Shown here: one piece after another, positions 7,756 through 16,180 of the stretch | Position numbering within the stretch: position 1 is the stretch's first letter | Layout: the number at the start of each line of letters is the position of its first letter | NCBI GenBank assembly: GCA_020024475.1 | Contig: JAHHTS010000045.1 | Coordinates: 1 to 17,640 of the forward strand | Length of the DNA: 17,640 nucleotides | Reading direction: 5' to 3' | Origin: Oscillospiraceae bacterium | GTDB taxonomy: Bacteria > Bacillota > Clostridia > Oscillospirales > Ruminococcaceae | The notes under the pieces: model-generated | What the model saw: only the letters and a program-made list of their open reading frames with translations | Databases searched by the model: none | What the model was told of the DNA's origin: nothing | Made by a program: the position numbers and the translations under genes

Positions 7756-9837
7756 TTAAGCTTTATTATTAAGGCATGATTTCATGCCGATAGTTGTATT
7801 GCAGATTAATTTATCACACAGCATCATCAGTGCTGGAAGTATGAATATAACGCAGAACATTGAGATTACAGCCCCCCTTGCCATAAGCATACATAGTGAA
7901 CTTATAATGTCAATATCAGAATAAATAGCAACACCAAATGTTGCGGCAAAGAGGCCCATACCGCTTACAATGATTGAAGGAATTGATGTTGAAAGTGCTG
8001 TAAGAATAGCATGATATTTATCAGCACCATTTGTTCTTTCAAATTTATATCTTGTTGTCATCAAAATAGCATAGTCAACTGTTGCACCAAGTTGAATGGT
8101 ACTTATACATATAGGAGCAATAAAAGGAAGCGATTGTCCTAGATAATGAGGTAAGCCTAAGTTAATGAAGATAGCTAATTCGATAACTGAAATAAGTATG
8201 AAAGGAAGTGAAAGGCTTCTTTCAACGATTGCAATAATCACAAAAATAGCAATAATCGAAATTGCATTTACAACTTTAAAATCGTGGTCGGTTGTTTCAA
8301 TCATATCTTTCATACAAGGAGCTTCACCAATTAACATACCTTTTTTGTCATATTTTTTAAGTATGTCATTTAAGCTGTTTATTTGATTGTTTACATCATT
8401 ACTTGCAACACGATATGCTGAATTGATAAGCAACAGTTCCCATTTGTCACTTTTGAATATTTCAAGAATTTCATCAGGAAGAACTTCTTCAGGAATATTT
8501 GAGCCTATAATAGACTCCAAACCTAGAACATATTTAACGCCATCTACTTTTTCCATTTCAGATATCATATTTCTTACATCATTAGGTTTAAGCGAAGAAT
8601 CTACAAGAACCATATGTGTAGTAGAAATATCGAATTCATCTGAAAGTTTTTTATTTGCAATGACATATTTCATATCTTCTGGAAGACACCGTCCCATATC
8701 GTAATAAACTTCGTCATTTGTTTTGTTGTATCCATAGTATGCAGGAGGAATAAGAGCAATAAATAAAATTAGAAAAGCAGGGAATATATGTAAAACCTTT
8801 TTTGAGAACTTATCCATATTAGGAATAAGTGAGTGATGTCTAGTTTTCTGTAATGGTTTATCAAAAACAAGAATAAGAGAAGGAAGGATGGTGACACATC
8901 CAACAACACCTAAAAATACGCCTTTAGCCATAACGATACCTAAATCGCGCCCAAGGGTAAATGTCATAAAGCAAAGAGCAATAAAACCTGCAATAGTAGT
9001 TATTGAACTACCAACAACTGAAGAAAGTGTGTTTTGTATAGCTTCTTCCATTGCATCAAGATTTGAATCGTGGTGTGTGCGCCGTTCGTTGTAACTGTGC
9101 CAAAGGAATATTGAAAAGTCCATTGTAACCGCAAGTTGTAGAACAGCTGAAAGAGCCTTTGTTATGTATGAAATTTCTCCCATGAAGTAGTTACTACCAA
9201 GGTTTAACAGTATTGCCATACCTATACTTGCAAGGAAGATAAATGGTATTAACCAGCTATCTAAAAAAATCATCATAGTTATACAAGCGAGTAAAACAGC
9301 TAGACCAACATAAATAGGTTCTTCCTTTTCACAAAGGTCTTTAAGATCTGTTACCATAGCTGACATACCTGATACAAAACATTGTTTATTGCAAACATTT
9401 CTTATTCCACGTATAGCATCCATTGTCAAGTCATCAGACATTGAAGTATCGAAAAAAACAGCAAGCATTGTTGAACTTTCAGTGTTGAAAGCGTCATACA
9501 ATTCATCTGGAAGAAGTTCCATTGGAACGGAAATATCAAAAATTGAATCATACCATAGTACAGTTTCAACATGGTCAATTTTTTCGATTTTTGACTTTAT
9601 ATTTGATACATCTTTTACTGGCATATCATCTATTACAATAAATGAAAATGCACCTTTGCCGAAGTCATCAAGAAGTTCATTTTGTCCGATTACTGTATCG
9701 ATATCTTGAGGAAGATATGTTAGCATATCGTAGTTAATTCTAGTTTTAACCATTCCAAAAAAAGCAGGAATCATTAGAATTAATGTTAAAACAATAATCG
9801 AAACACGATGTTTTACAACAGCTTTTGAAAATCGCAT
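7756..9837 (-). CDS. MMPL/RND-family membrane transporter
   Basis: The 693-residue protein has the duplicated layout of the RND superfamily: one helix (about 12-30), an extracytoplasmic loop (31-170), and a helix bundle (175-325), then the same order again from about residue 347. Two related motifs mark the fourth helix of each half: TMDFSIFLWHSYNERR at 239-254 and ATVDYAILMTTRYKFER in the second half. The aspartates there are the expected proton-relay residues. Each loop holds matching segments (SVPMELLPDEL and NIPEEVLPDEI), which shows the internal duplication. MMPL proteins export lipids, lipopeptides or peptides using the proton gradient. The substrate here is unknown. AAAGGA precedes the ATG. 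It is the middle gene of the operon, 24 bases after the DUF308 gene and 16 bases before the xxxLxxG gene. Confidence 0.9.
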   Translation of the reverse strand: MRFSKAVVKHRVSIIVLTLILMIPAFFGMVKTRINYDMLTYLPQDIDTVIGQNELLDDFGKGAFSFIVIDDMPVKDVSNIKSKIEKIDHVETVLWYDSIFDISVPMELLPDELYDAFNTESSTMLAVFFDTSMSDDLTMDAIRGIRNVCNKQCFVSGMSAMVTDLKDLCEKEEPIYVGLAVLLACITMMIFLDSWLIPFIFLASIGMAILLNLGSNYFMGEISYITKALSAVLQLAVTMDFSIFLWHSYNERRTHHDSNLDAMEEAIQNTLSSVVGSSITTIAGFIALCFMTFTLGRDLGIVMAKGVFLGVVGCVTILPSLILVFDKPLQKTRHHSLIPNMDKFSKKVLHIFPAFLILFIALIPPAYYGYNKTNDEVYYDMGRCLPEDMKYVIANKKLSDEFDISTTHMVLVDSSLKPNDVRNMISEMEKVDGVKYVLGLESIIGSNIPEEVLPDEILEIFKSDKWELLLINSAYRVASNDVNNQINSLNDILKKYDKKGMLIGEAPCMKDMIETTDHDFKVVNAISIIAIFVIIAIVERSLSLPFILISVIELAIFINLGLPHYLGQSLPFIAPICISTIQLGATVDYAILMTTRYKFERTNGADKYHAILTALSTSIPSIIVSGMGLFAATFGVAIYSDIDIISSLCMLMARGAVISMFCVIFILPALMMLCDKLICNTTIGMKSCLNNKA

Positions 9838-9861
9838 TTGTTAAGTTCAATCCTTTCTCTC

Positions 9862-10446
9862 TTAATAGAAGTCAATGTTATCTGGCCTTTGATTTTGTAT
9901 TATTTTCACTGCGGTTAAAACCGTACTCATACTAAGAATGCCTTCTGCTACAAGAGATATACCTATAAGGTTAAGTATTAACTGTGTATCATTAGAAGGT
10001 TGTGCGACTAACCGAATGCCAACAACACATGTTAGACAAGCTAATATAAAAATTAGCCACCATAATCTAATTCCAAACTTTTTTGAATCTATTGATATTT
10101 GAATTTTGAAAAGACCATCGGTGAGAATCGAAATACCGAGGGTAGTACAGATGAAATTTATGGTGTCTTGTGTTTTAAAAAACATCACAGCACCCAATCC
10201 AATAAGCAAAATGCCAAACGCAAGATCATATTGGAAGGCTAAACGATATAAATCTTTTGAAAAATAGCCTATAAGTTTTACAATGCCAAAAATTATCATC
10301 ATAGTTCCGGAAACTACTTTTATGTTTTCTATTAAAGATTGATTTCCCATAAAAAGAAAAATGCCTATAATACACAGTATTGTCGACATAAAAATATACC
10401 CTGTTTTGGCAACTTGAATTGTTTTTACAGATTTTATTTGATCCAT
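9862..10446 (-). CDS. DUF308/HdeD-like small integral membrane protein
   Basis: This 194-residue protein is made almost entirely of about six hydrophobic helices in three hairpins, with repeated glycine-rich patterns (SGTMMIIFGIVKLIG, AFGILLIGLGAVMFF, LIGISLVAEGILSM). This is the architecture of the DUF308/HdeD family. HdeD gives acid resistance in enteric bacteria, but most members have no known role. The open frame extends to 10473. I chose the ATG at 10446 because AAGGAG lies 7 bases upstream of it, giving MDQIKSVKTIQV as the N-terminus. It is the first gene of the transporter operon and lies downstream of tetR in the same orientation. Confidence 0.75.
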   Translation of the reverse strand: MDQIKSVKTIQVAKTGYIFMSTILCIIGIFLFMGNQSLIENIKVVSGTMMIIFGIVKLIGYFSKDLYRLAFQYDLAFGILLIGLGAVMFFKTQDTINFICTTLGISILTDGLFKIQISIDSKKFGIRLWWLIFILACLTCVVGIRLVAQPSNDTQLILNLIGISLVAEGILSMSTVLTAVKIIQNQRPDNIDFY

Positions 10447-10508
10447 ACACAAACTCCTTATTAGTATTTGCAAAATTACCTTAAACCGAGGTTTTCATTG
10501 CATTTAAT

Positions 10509-10538
10509 ACTATAACAAGCAATACACTTTTATTGTAT
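10509..10538 (-). promoter_or_regulatory. Possible extended -10 promoter and small inverted repeat before the DUF308 operon
   Basis: On the minus strand TGTTATAGT (around 10517-10509) matches an extended -10 element with a TATAGT core, but there is no good -35 box 17 bases upstream. Just upstream lies an imperfect palindrome ATACA-N7-TGTAT (10522-10538), at the place where a repressor would block polymerase. A second imperfect repeat, ACAAAAT-N4-ATTTTGT, lies at 10570-10587. Either could be the TetR-family operator. This is weak evidence in AT-rich DNA. Confidence 0.3.
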
Positions 10539-10646
10539 AGGCAATAGGTTACACTTGCCTTAAAATTACACAAAATATTAATTTTGTAATAAATCTATAC
10601 AAAACTCTAATCTTGCTAAAAATTTGGACAAATTAGCTATAATGCA

Positions 10647-10683
10647 CAAAAAAATCTGCCTCTGTATTATAGAGACAGATTTT
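10647..10683 (-). terminator. Rho-independent terminator of the tetR gene
   Basis: On the minus strand AAAATCTGTCTCT pairs with AGAGGCAGATTTT (13 bp, one U-G pair, loop of 7 bases) and is followed by a run of T. It begins 6 bases after the tetR stop codon. It suggests that the regulator gene and the three-gene transport operon are separate transcripts. Confidence 0.8.
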
Positions 10684-10689
10684 ATAAAT

Positions 10690-11250
10690 TTAATTATCAT
10701 TTATAGCTTCATCAATAAATTGCTTTGTAATTCCTTTACATAAATTGCAAAAACGATGAATTTGTGGTAATACATCTGGTTTCATTCCGCTGTTAAGCCA
10801 TTCTACAATTTGACCAAAACACTGACATTTGTGAAAACGAATGAGAAGCTTTTTATCATCTTCGCTTATGCTTATATCAGAAAATGCTGTTTCTATATAT
10901 TTAGTTACAGCATACTCACATATATCTAATAAATGTTTTTCTAAAATCCTATGGTCAACTGAATTGTAAATATGATATATTGCTTTCTTATTTTTTAAAA
11001 TTAAATCAACAATTATATTAAGTCCTTCTTCAAAAGAATCTATACTAGGATGTTCTTTTATTGTATGGTCTATCAATTCTTCAAATATTTCTTCAGCCAT
11101 TGATGGCATATCCTGAAAATGATAGTAAAATGAATTTCGGTTTATTCCGCAATCTTCAACTATATCTTTTACTGTAATTTGATTTAAAGGCCTTTCATTT
11201 AAAAGTTTCCAAAATGATTCTTTAATTGCTATTCGAGTAAAATTTGGCAT
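10690..11250 (-). CDS. TetR/AcrR-family transcriptional regulator
   Basis: The 186-residue protein has an N-terminal TetR helix-turn-helix, with ITVKDIVEDCGINRNSFYYHF at residues 25-45 as recognition region, and an alpha-helical C-terminal domain for ligand binding and dimer formation. The C-terminal half holds several cysteines (KCQC, CNLC) that could sense a thiol-reactive or metal ligand, although this is speculation. The open frame starts at 11274. The ATG at 11250 is preferred because AAAAGGAGC lies 8 bases before it, giving MPNFTRIAIKESF. It lies directly upstream of the DUF308-MMPL-xxxLxxG operon in the same orientation, the typical place for a repressor of an exporter. Target and inducer are unknown. 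Confidence 0.9.
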   Translation of the reverse strand: MPNFTRIAIKESFWKLLNERPLNQITVKDIVEDCGINRNSFYYHFQDMPSMAEEIFEELIDHTIKEHPSIDSFEEGLNIIVDLILKNKKAIYHIYNSVDHRILEKHLLDICEYAVTKYIETAFSDISISEDDKKLLIRFHKCQCFGQIVEWLNSGMKPDVLPQIHRFCNLCKGITKQFIDEAINDN

Positions 11251-11285
11251 TTTAACCGCTCCTTTTACTTGCATGATTTATAATT

Positions 11286-11319
11286 ATTATAACATGTGAA
11301 TATTTTATTAACAATGTTA
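11286..11319 (-). promoter_or_regulatory. tetR promoter with overlapping palindromic operator candidate
   Basis: On the minus strand TTGTTA (11314-11309), a 17-base spacer and a perfect TATAAT (11291-11286) form a good sigma-A promoter about 30 bases before the start codon. A perfect 11-bp palindrome, TAACAATGTTA (11309-11319), covers the -35 box. A wider inverted pair TAACAT/ATGTTA (11290-11295 and 11314-11319) spans the promoter. This arrangement fits autorepression by the TetR-family protein. Confidence 0.6.
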
Positions 11320-11400
11320 GATATGTGAAATTAAGTGTTTTAGACTGAAATAAAATACAAAATGCTGAAAAATACCACATCTATTTCAACTTTATCTTCG

Positions 11401-11429
11401 TTGAATAATAAATTTTTCAGATGTATAAT
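11401..11429 (+). promoter_or_regulatory. Promoter of nrdG
   Basis: TTGAAT (11401-11406), 17 bases, then a perfect TATAAT (11424-11429). The predicted start of transcription lies about 30 bases before the GTG start codon. Confidence 0.7.
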
Positions 11430-11464
11430 AATATGATATAAGTTCAATATTTAGGAGTGATATA

Positions 11465-12157
11465 GTGTTAATTTCAGGATTACAAAAACTTACACTGTTA
11501 GATTATCCAGGTAAAATTGCTTGTACTGTTTTTACAGGTGGATGTGATTTTAGATGTCCATTTTGTCATAATGCCTCACTGGTTAAAAACCCGAATGCTT
11601 TTCCAAGAATTAAAGAAGATGAATTTTTTGATTTTATTGAAAAACGAAAAAATATTTTGAATGGAGTTTGCATTACTGGCGGTGAACCAACAATACAAAA
11701 AGGTCTAAAAGAGTTTATTGTTCGCATTCGTGAAAAGGGATATTTGATAAAACTTGATACAAATGGCAATAATTCAAACATATTAAAAGAGTTGGTTAAT
11801 GATGGTCTTGTTGACTATGTAGCTATGGATATTAAAAATTCTATTGAAAAATATCCGATAACAGTTGATACAAAAAATATTGATATAGAGAGCATAAAAG
11901 AAAGTGCAGATTTTCTTCTAAGTAACAAGGTCGATTATGAATTTAGAACAACTGTTGTAAAAGAATTCCATAATAAAGATGATATTGAAAAAATAGCAAA
12001 ATGGATAAAAGGAGCAAAAAGATATTTCTTGCAAGGCTTTGTTGATTCTGGAGATTTAATCTGCGAAGGTTATAGCGGATACGATAAAAAAGATATGGAA
12101 AGTTTGTTAGAAGTAACGAAAAAATATATTGTTAATACAGAATTGCGTGGTTACTAA
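11465..12157 (+). CDS. nrdG: Anaerobic ribonucleotide reductase activating protein (radical SAM)
   Basis: The 230-residue radical SAM enzyme uses a [4Fe-4S] cluster and S-adenosylmethionine to place the glycyl radical on NrdD. The cluster ligands are in CDFRCPFC (C27, C31, C34), and the SAM-binding GGE motif is TGGEP at 71-75. The opening LISGLQKLTLLDYPGKIACTVFTGGC is typical of the longer NrdG2-type activases (about 230 residues) rather than the shorter 150-residue E. coli type. The start is a GTG at 11465 with AGGAG 7 bases upstream, and no nearby ATG competes. It precedes nrdD by 187 bases, and nrdD has its own promoter. Other glycyl-radical activases share these motifs, but the adjacent nrdD makes the assignment secure. 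Confidence 0.93.
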   Translation: MLISGLQKLTLLDYPGKIACTVFTGGCDFRCPFCHNASLVKNPNAFPRIKEDEFFDFIEKRKNILNGVCITGGEPTIQKGLKEFIVRIREKGYLIKLDTNGNNSNILKELVNDGLVDYVAMDIKNSIEKYPITVDTKNIDIESIKESADFLLSNKVDYEFRTTVVKEFHNKDDIEKIAKWIKGAKRYFLQGFVDSGDLICEGYSGYDKKDMESLLEVTKKYIVNTELRGY

Positions 12158-12198
12158 TAGAATAAAACACAATATATTGTAAGTGGATATAATTGTAA

Positions 12199-12245
12199 TA
12201 ACTATATATAGATTTTGTGCTGTTGACAACTCATTTTACTAGTGA
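12199..12245 (+). promoter_or_regulatory. Possible tandem NrdR boxes at the nrdD promoter
   Basis: A 16-base site at 12199-12214 with core CTATATATAG matches 12 of 16 positions of the NrdR box consensus as I recall it (ACACTATATATAGTGT). A second, weaker site at 12230-12245 (8 of 16, ending TAGTGA) has its centre 31 bases away, the spacing typical of paired NrdR boxes. Together they straddle the -35 box and reach the -10 box. NrdR is the ATP/dATP-sensing repressor of ribonucleotide reductase genes. The second box alone would not be convincing. Confidence 0.4.
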
Positions 12246-12251
12246 TATATT
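12223..12251 (+). promoter_or_regulatory. Promoter of nrdD
   Basis: A perfect TTGACA (12223-12228) is followed after 17 bases by TATATT (12246-12251). It gives an 85-90 base leader before the ATG at 12345. No riboswitch fold is recognisable in that leader. Confidence 0.7.
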
Positions 12252-12344
12252 ATAATATAAATAGTTATTTGATTTTAATGCGAGTTATGATGAATTTTTT
12301 TATGTAAATATAAAATATTGATAGTTAATAAGGAAGAGAGCATC

Positions 12345-14726
12345 ATGTACAGAGTTTTAAAAAGAGATGGGAAAATAGTTGATTTTAAATTGCAAAAAAT
12401 TAAAAATGCCATTAAATCAGCCTTTGAAGCACAAGATACAAATTATAATGATGACATAATTGATTTTATCGCTTTAAAAGTTACAGCTAATTTTGAGCCA
12501 AAAATTAATGATGACCTTATAACAGTAGAGGATATTCAAGATAGTGTCGAGGAAGTTCTTGGTCAAGCCGGCTATTCAGATGTTGCAAAAGCGTATATTC
12601 TTTATCGTCGTCAACGCGAAAAAATGCGCAATATGAAGTCAACAATTCTTGATTACAAAGATGTTGTTGATAGTTATGTCAAAGTTACTGATTGGAGAGT
12701 TAAAGAAAATTCAACAGTAACATATTCTGTTGGTGGATTAATTCTTAGTAACTCAGGTGCAATAACAGCTAATTATTGGCTTTCAGAAATTTATGATGAT
12801 GAAATCGCCAATGCTCATCGTAATGCAGATATTCATATTCATGATTTATCAATGCTCACAGGTTATTGCGCAGGTTGGTCATTAAAACAACTTATTCAAG
12901 AAGGCCTTGGTGGCGTTACAGGTAAAATTACGTCAGCACCAGCAAAGCATTTGGCAACGCTCTGTAATCAAATGGTGAATTTTCTTGGAATTATGCAAAA
13001 TGAATGGGCTGGTGCGCAGGCATTTTCATCATTTGACACTTATCTTGCTCCATTTGTAAAATCTGATAATCTTACATATGAGCAAGTTAAAAAATGTATA
13101 GAGTCGTTTATTTATGGTGTAAATACACCTTCACGATGGGGAACACAAGCACCATTCTCTAATATAACGCTTGATTGGACTGTTCCTAATGATCTAGCAG
13201 AACTTAATGCAATAGTTGGTGGAAAGGAAATGCCTTTCAAATATAAGGACTGTAAAAAAGAAATGGATATGGTTAATAAAGCGTTTATAGAAACCATGAT
13301 TGAAGGAGATGCTAATGGCAGAGGATTTCAGTACCCAATTCCTACATATTCAATTACTAAAGATTTTGATTGGTCAGAAACAGAAAATAATAAGCTTCTT
13401 TTTGAAATGACATCAAAGTATGGCACACCTTATTTTTCAAACTATATAAATAGCGATATGGAACCTAGCGATGTAAGAAGCATGTGTTGTCGTCTTCGTC
13501 TTGATTTAAGAGAGTTACGCAAAAAATCAGGCGGATTTTTCGGTAGTGGTGAAAGCACTGGTTCCGTCGGCGTTGTTACAATAAATATGCCAAGAATTGC
13601 TTATTTAGCTAAAGATGAAAAAGATTTTTATAAACGACTTGATAAAATGATGGATATTGCTGCTCGTTCATTAAAAATTAAACGAGATGTAATTACAAAA
13701 CTTCTCAATGAAGGTATGTATCCTTATACAAGGAGATATCTGGGAACATTTGAAAATCATTTTTCAACAATTGGACTTGTTGGTATGAATGAAGCTGGTT
13801 TAAATGCTAGTTGGATTAAAGCTGATATGACACATAAGGAAACCCAAAAGTTTACAAAAGATGTACTCAATCATATGAGAGAAAAATTATCTGACTATCA
13901 AGAAAAATATGGTGATCTTTACAACTTAGAAGCTACACCAGCCGAGTCAACGAGTTATAGACTTGCAAAACATGATGTTGAGCGTTATCCAAACATTATA
14001 ACTGCATCAGATGCAACACAAGGGGGAACACCTTACTATACCAATTCATCACACCTCCCTGTTGGATATACAGATGATATATTTGAAGCACTTGATATTC
14101 AAGATGAATTACAGACTCTTTATACTTCCGGTACTGTTTTCCATGCGTTTCTTGGTGAGAAGCTTCCAGACTGGAAGAGTGCAGCAGAATTAGTAAGAAC
14201 TATTGCTCAAAACTATAAACTGCCATACTATACACTTTCACCTACATATTCAGTATGTAAGAATCACGGTTATATTTCTGGTGAAGTATATGTTTGCCCT
14301 GAATGTGGAGAAAAAACCGAAGTTTATAGCCGTATAACAGGCTATTATCGTCCAATACAAAACTGGAATGATGGTAAAACTCAAGAATATAAAGATAGAA
14401 TAGTTTATAATCCTGAAAAATTTATGAATAAAATTTCTTTGAAAACAGATACCGCATCGAATAAAGAAGATAAAAAAGATATTCATATATTAGAAAATAA
14501 AAGATTATTGTTTGCTACTAATACATGCCCTAATTGTAAAATGGCGGAACAATTTTTGCAAAAAGCTGGAGTTCAATTTGAAACTGTACTAGCTGATAAA
14601 AATCCTGAGTTAGCTAAAAAATATGATATTAAACGGGCACCTACACTTATTGTTTTTGATGAAGAAATACCAAAAAAAATAGTTAATCTTTCAAATATAA
14701 AACGGTACATAGAAAGCTTTAATTAA
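12345..14726 (+). CDS. nrdD: Anaerobic ribonucleoside-triphosphate reductase with C-terminal glutaredoxin-like domain
   Basis: This class III ribonucleotide reductase reduces ribonucleotides to deoxyribonucleotides without oxygen. The 793 residues hold an ATP-cone allosteric domain (1 to about 92), the ten-stranded barrel with C175 and the CC pair 381-382 as candidates for active-site and thiyl cysteines, a zinc site (C638, H641, C651, C654 in CPEC), and the glycyl-radical loop RITGYYRP with G666. After a charged linker (about 700-716) a glutaredoxin/thioredoxin-like domain follows, with CPNC (C728, C731) and a cis-proline motif RAPT (P766). Many NrdD proteins end near the glycyl loop, so the last 75-80 residues are extra. 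The open frame extends to a TTG at 12318, but AAGGAAGAG 6 bases before the ATG at 12345 fixes the start. nrdG lies immediately upstream. The redoxin probably supplies electrons to the reductase. Confidence 0.95.
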   Translation: MYRVLKRDGKIVDFKLQKIKNAIKSAFEAQDTNYNDDIIDFIALKVTANFEPKINDDLITVEDIQDSVEEVLGQAGYSDVAKAYILYRRQREKMRNMKSTILDYKDVVDSYVKVTDWRVKENSTVTYSVGGLILSNSGAITANYWLSEIYDDEIANAHRNADIHIHDLSMLTGYCAGWSLKQLIQEGLGGVTGKITSAPAKHLATLCNQMVNFLGIMQNEWAGAQAFSSFDTYLAPFVKSDNLTYEQVKKCIESFIYGVNTPSRWGTQAPFSNITLDWTVPNDLAELNAIVGGKEMPFKYKDCKKEMDMVNKAFIETMIEGDANGRGFQYPIPTYSITKDFDWSETENNKLLFEMTSKYGTPYFSNYINSDMEPSDVRSMCCRLRLDLRELRKKSGGFFGSGESTGSVGVVTINMPRIAYLAKDEKDFYKRLDKMMDIAARSLKIKRDVITKLLNEGMYPYTRRYLGTFENHFSTIGLVGMNEAGLNASWIKADMTHKETQKFTKDVLNHMREKLSDYQEKYGDLYNLEATPAESTSYRLAKHDVERYPNIITASDATQGGTPYYTNSSHLPVGYTDDIFEALDIQDELQTLYTSGTVFHAFLGEKLPDWKSAAELVRTIAQNYKLPYYTLSPTYSVCKNHGYISGEVYVCPECGEKTEVYSRITGYYRPIQNWNDGKTQEYKDRIVYNPEKFMNKISLKTDTASNKEDKKDIHILENKRLLFATNTCPNCKMAEQFLQKAGVQFETVLADKNPELAKKYDIKRAPTLIVFDEEIPKKIVNLSNIKRYIESFN

Positions 14727-14800
14727 TATTTAAATAATATGTATAATATTAAAATATATTTATCATAATTTACAAATACATTTTGAATATTTAACAGTAA

Positions 14801-14843
14801 AAATTATAAAAGACACTTCTAATTGAAGTGTCTTTTATAATTT
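14801..14843. terminator. Bidirectional terminator between nrdD and the M20 peptidase gene
   Basis: A perfect 19-bp stem (14801-14819 with 14825-14843, core AAAGACACTTC against GAAGTGTCTTT) with a 5-base loop lies between two converging genes. The A/T-rich outer stem and flanks give U tracts in both directions. The rest of 14727-14902 is AT-rich with nothing else recognisable. Confidence 0.85.
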
Positions 14844-14902
14844 CTATGTAAAAAAATAATAAATAATAATTGTTGTTTAAACATTTTGAGATGTATCTTA
14901 TA

Positions 14903-16150
14903 CTATTCAATAATGCTATCTACATTATCACTACCTGCGCAAAGAAGAGTTAAAAGCAAGACAGCCTGGCAACCTTTGTATGCACCTTCAGGACGAAACT
15001 GTTCAAAAAGCGTATGACAAAAAGAGGAATAACCAGAACCACCACCGAGACATACAGCAGGGAGACCGGCTTCAATAGCACGGCTGCAGTTTGTAGAGCC
15101 ACCTTGATCAAGTCTTGGTTTTTCACAACCAAGATATTCTGCAATAGCCATAGCCCCCTCTACGATAGATGCATGAGAATCTTGATGGCCTGCATTTACA
15201 TCACATATGTGCTTTACCGTATAAGTAATTGTGTCCCTCCCCCAACGTTCTGTTTCTTCTTTGCAAGCTTCGTCAATGGCCTTAAATATTCTTTCACGAA
15301 GTTTTTCAAGTTCATCTTGATCATCTGAACGAAAATTGAAGCGTATGAGTGCTTCTGGAACAATGGCATGAACTGCTTCGTATGAACCTGCGAGGAGATT
15401 GGTGACAGCATACGTAGTCCTTGGAAAAGAAGGAACTTCAAAATCAGAAATTTTAGTGATTGCTCTAGCTGCTGCATGTATAGGGTTAGCTACTTTGGCA
15501 AAATCACCAGATGCGTGTCCGCCAATTCCATGAAAAACAACTTCATAAGTTTGAATTCCAGTAGCTTCAAAAACAATTTCCGAGAAACCATCACCATCTA
15601 CTGATATACTAGCATCAAGTTCAGGATGATGCTGAACATAGTATTGCATTCCTTTAAGTGCACCTGTACCTTCTTCTTGCACAGTACCAACAAAATGAAT
15701 ATCACCTTTTGTTTTTATTTTTGCAGCGTTTAATGCTCTTATTGTAGAAATAACAGAGGCACAACCTCTTGTATCATCTACTATACCGGGACATTTGATA
15801 AATCCATCTTCTCTTACTACTTCCAATTTAGTGCTCAATGGAAAAACGGTATCTATATGCCCTTCTACTAAAACAGTTTTTCCACCACCAGTACCTTTTC
15901 TTATACCTACTACATTTCCGTAATCGTCGATGTGGCAATCTTCAAGGCCTTCTTCTTTGAACATTTCCAATAATCTCTGAGCTTTCTTTTCTTCGTGATG
16001 CGTAGGTGCTGGAATCAGCGTAAGTTCTATTTGCTTTTCGATAATTAAATCTTGTTCATCTTCCATTATTTGCAAAGCTTTAACAACTTTTGGCTCTGCT
16101 GTCGTCGCAGCCAATTTGGTTTTTACATTTTCAGAAACTTGATATTTCAT
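14903..16150 (-). CDS. M20-family zinc metallopeptidase
   Basis: The 415-residue cytosolic hydrolase belongs to the M20 peptidase/deacylase family, related to ArgE, DapE, peptidase T and CPG2. Metal and catalytic residues are visible in order: H98 and D100 in VEGHIDTVF, a bridging aspartate in GIVDDTRG (125-126), E159-E160 in VQEEGTG, D185/D187 in SVDGDG, and H379 in SFCHTLF. The dimerization domain carries the usual GIGGHASG. Substrate cannot be told from sequence; dipeptides, N-acyl or carbamoyl amino acids are all possible. The frame extends to a GTG at 16159, only 1 base from AAAGGA. The ATG at 16150, 10 bases from it, is the better start. It is divergent from the MFS gene, with its own promoter and terminator. 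Confidence 0.9.
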   Translation of the reverse strand: MKYQVSENVKTKLAATTAEPKVVKALQIMEDEQDLIIEKQIELTLIPAPTHHEEKKAQRLLEMFKEEGLEDCHIDDYGNVVGIRKGTGGGKTVLVEGHIDTVFPLSTKLEVVREDGFIKCPGIVDDTRGCASVISTIRALNAAKIKTKGDIHFVGTVQEEGTGALKGMQYYVQHHPELDASISVDGDGFSEIVFEATGIQTYEVVFHGIGGHASGDFAKVANPIHAAARAITKISDFEVPSFPRTTYAVTNLLAGSYEAVHAIVPEALIRFNFRSDDQDELEKLRERIFKAIDEACKEETERWGRDTITYTVKHICDVNAGHQDSHASIVEGAMAIAEYLGCEKPRLDQGGSTNCSRAIEAGLPAVCLGGGSGYSSFCHTLFEQFRPEGAYKGCQAVLLLTLLCAGSDNVDSIIE

Positions 16151-16180
16151 GGGGAACACATCCTTTCTTAAATTAAGTTA

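Noticed and set aside
10226..10450. A 74-codon frame overlapping the DUF308 gene in another frame on the same strand
   Set aside because: It is a shadow of the membrane protein gene, and the ribosome binding site favours the ATG at 10446.
12318..12344. Upstream TTG start that would lengthen NrdD by nine residues
   Set aside because: No ribosome binding site precedes it, while AAGGAAGAG is placed well for the ATG at 12345.
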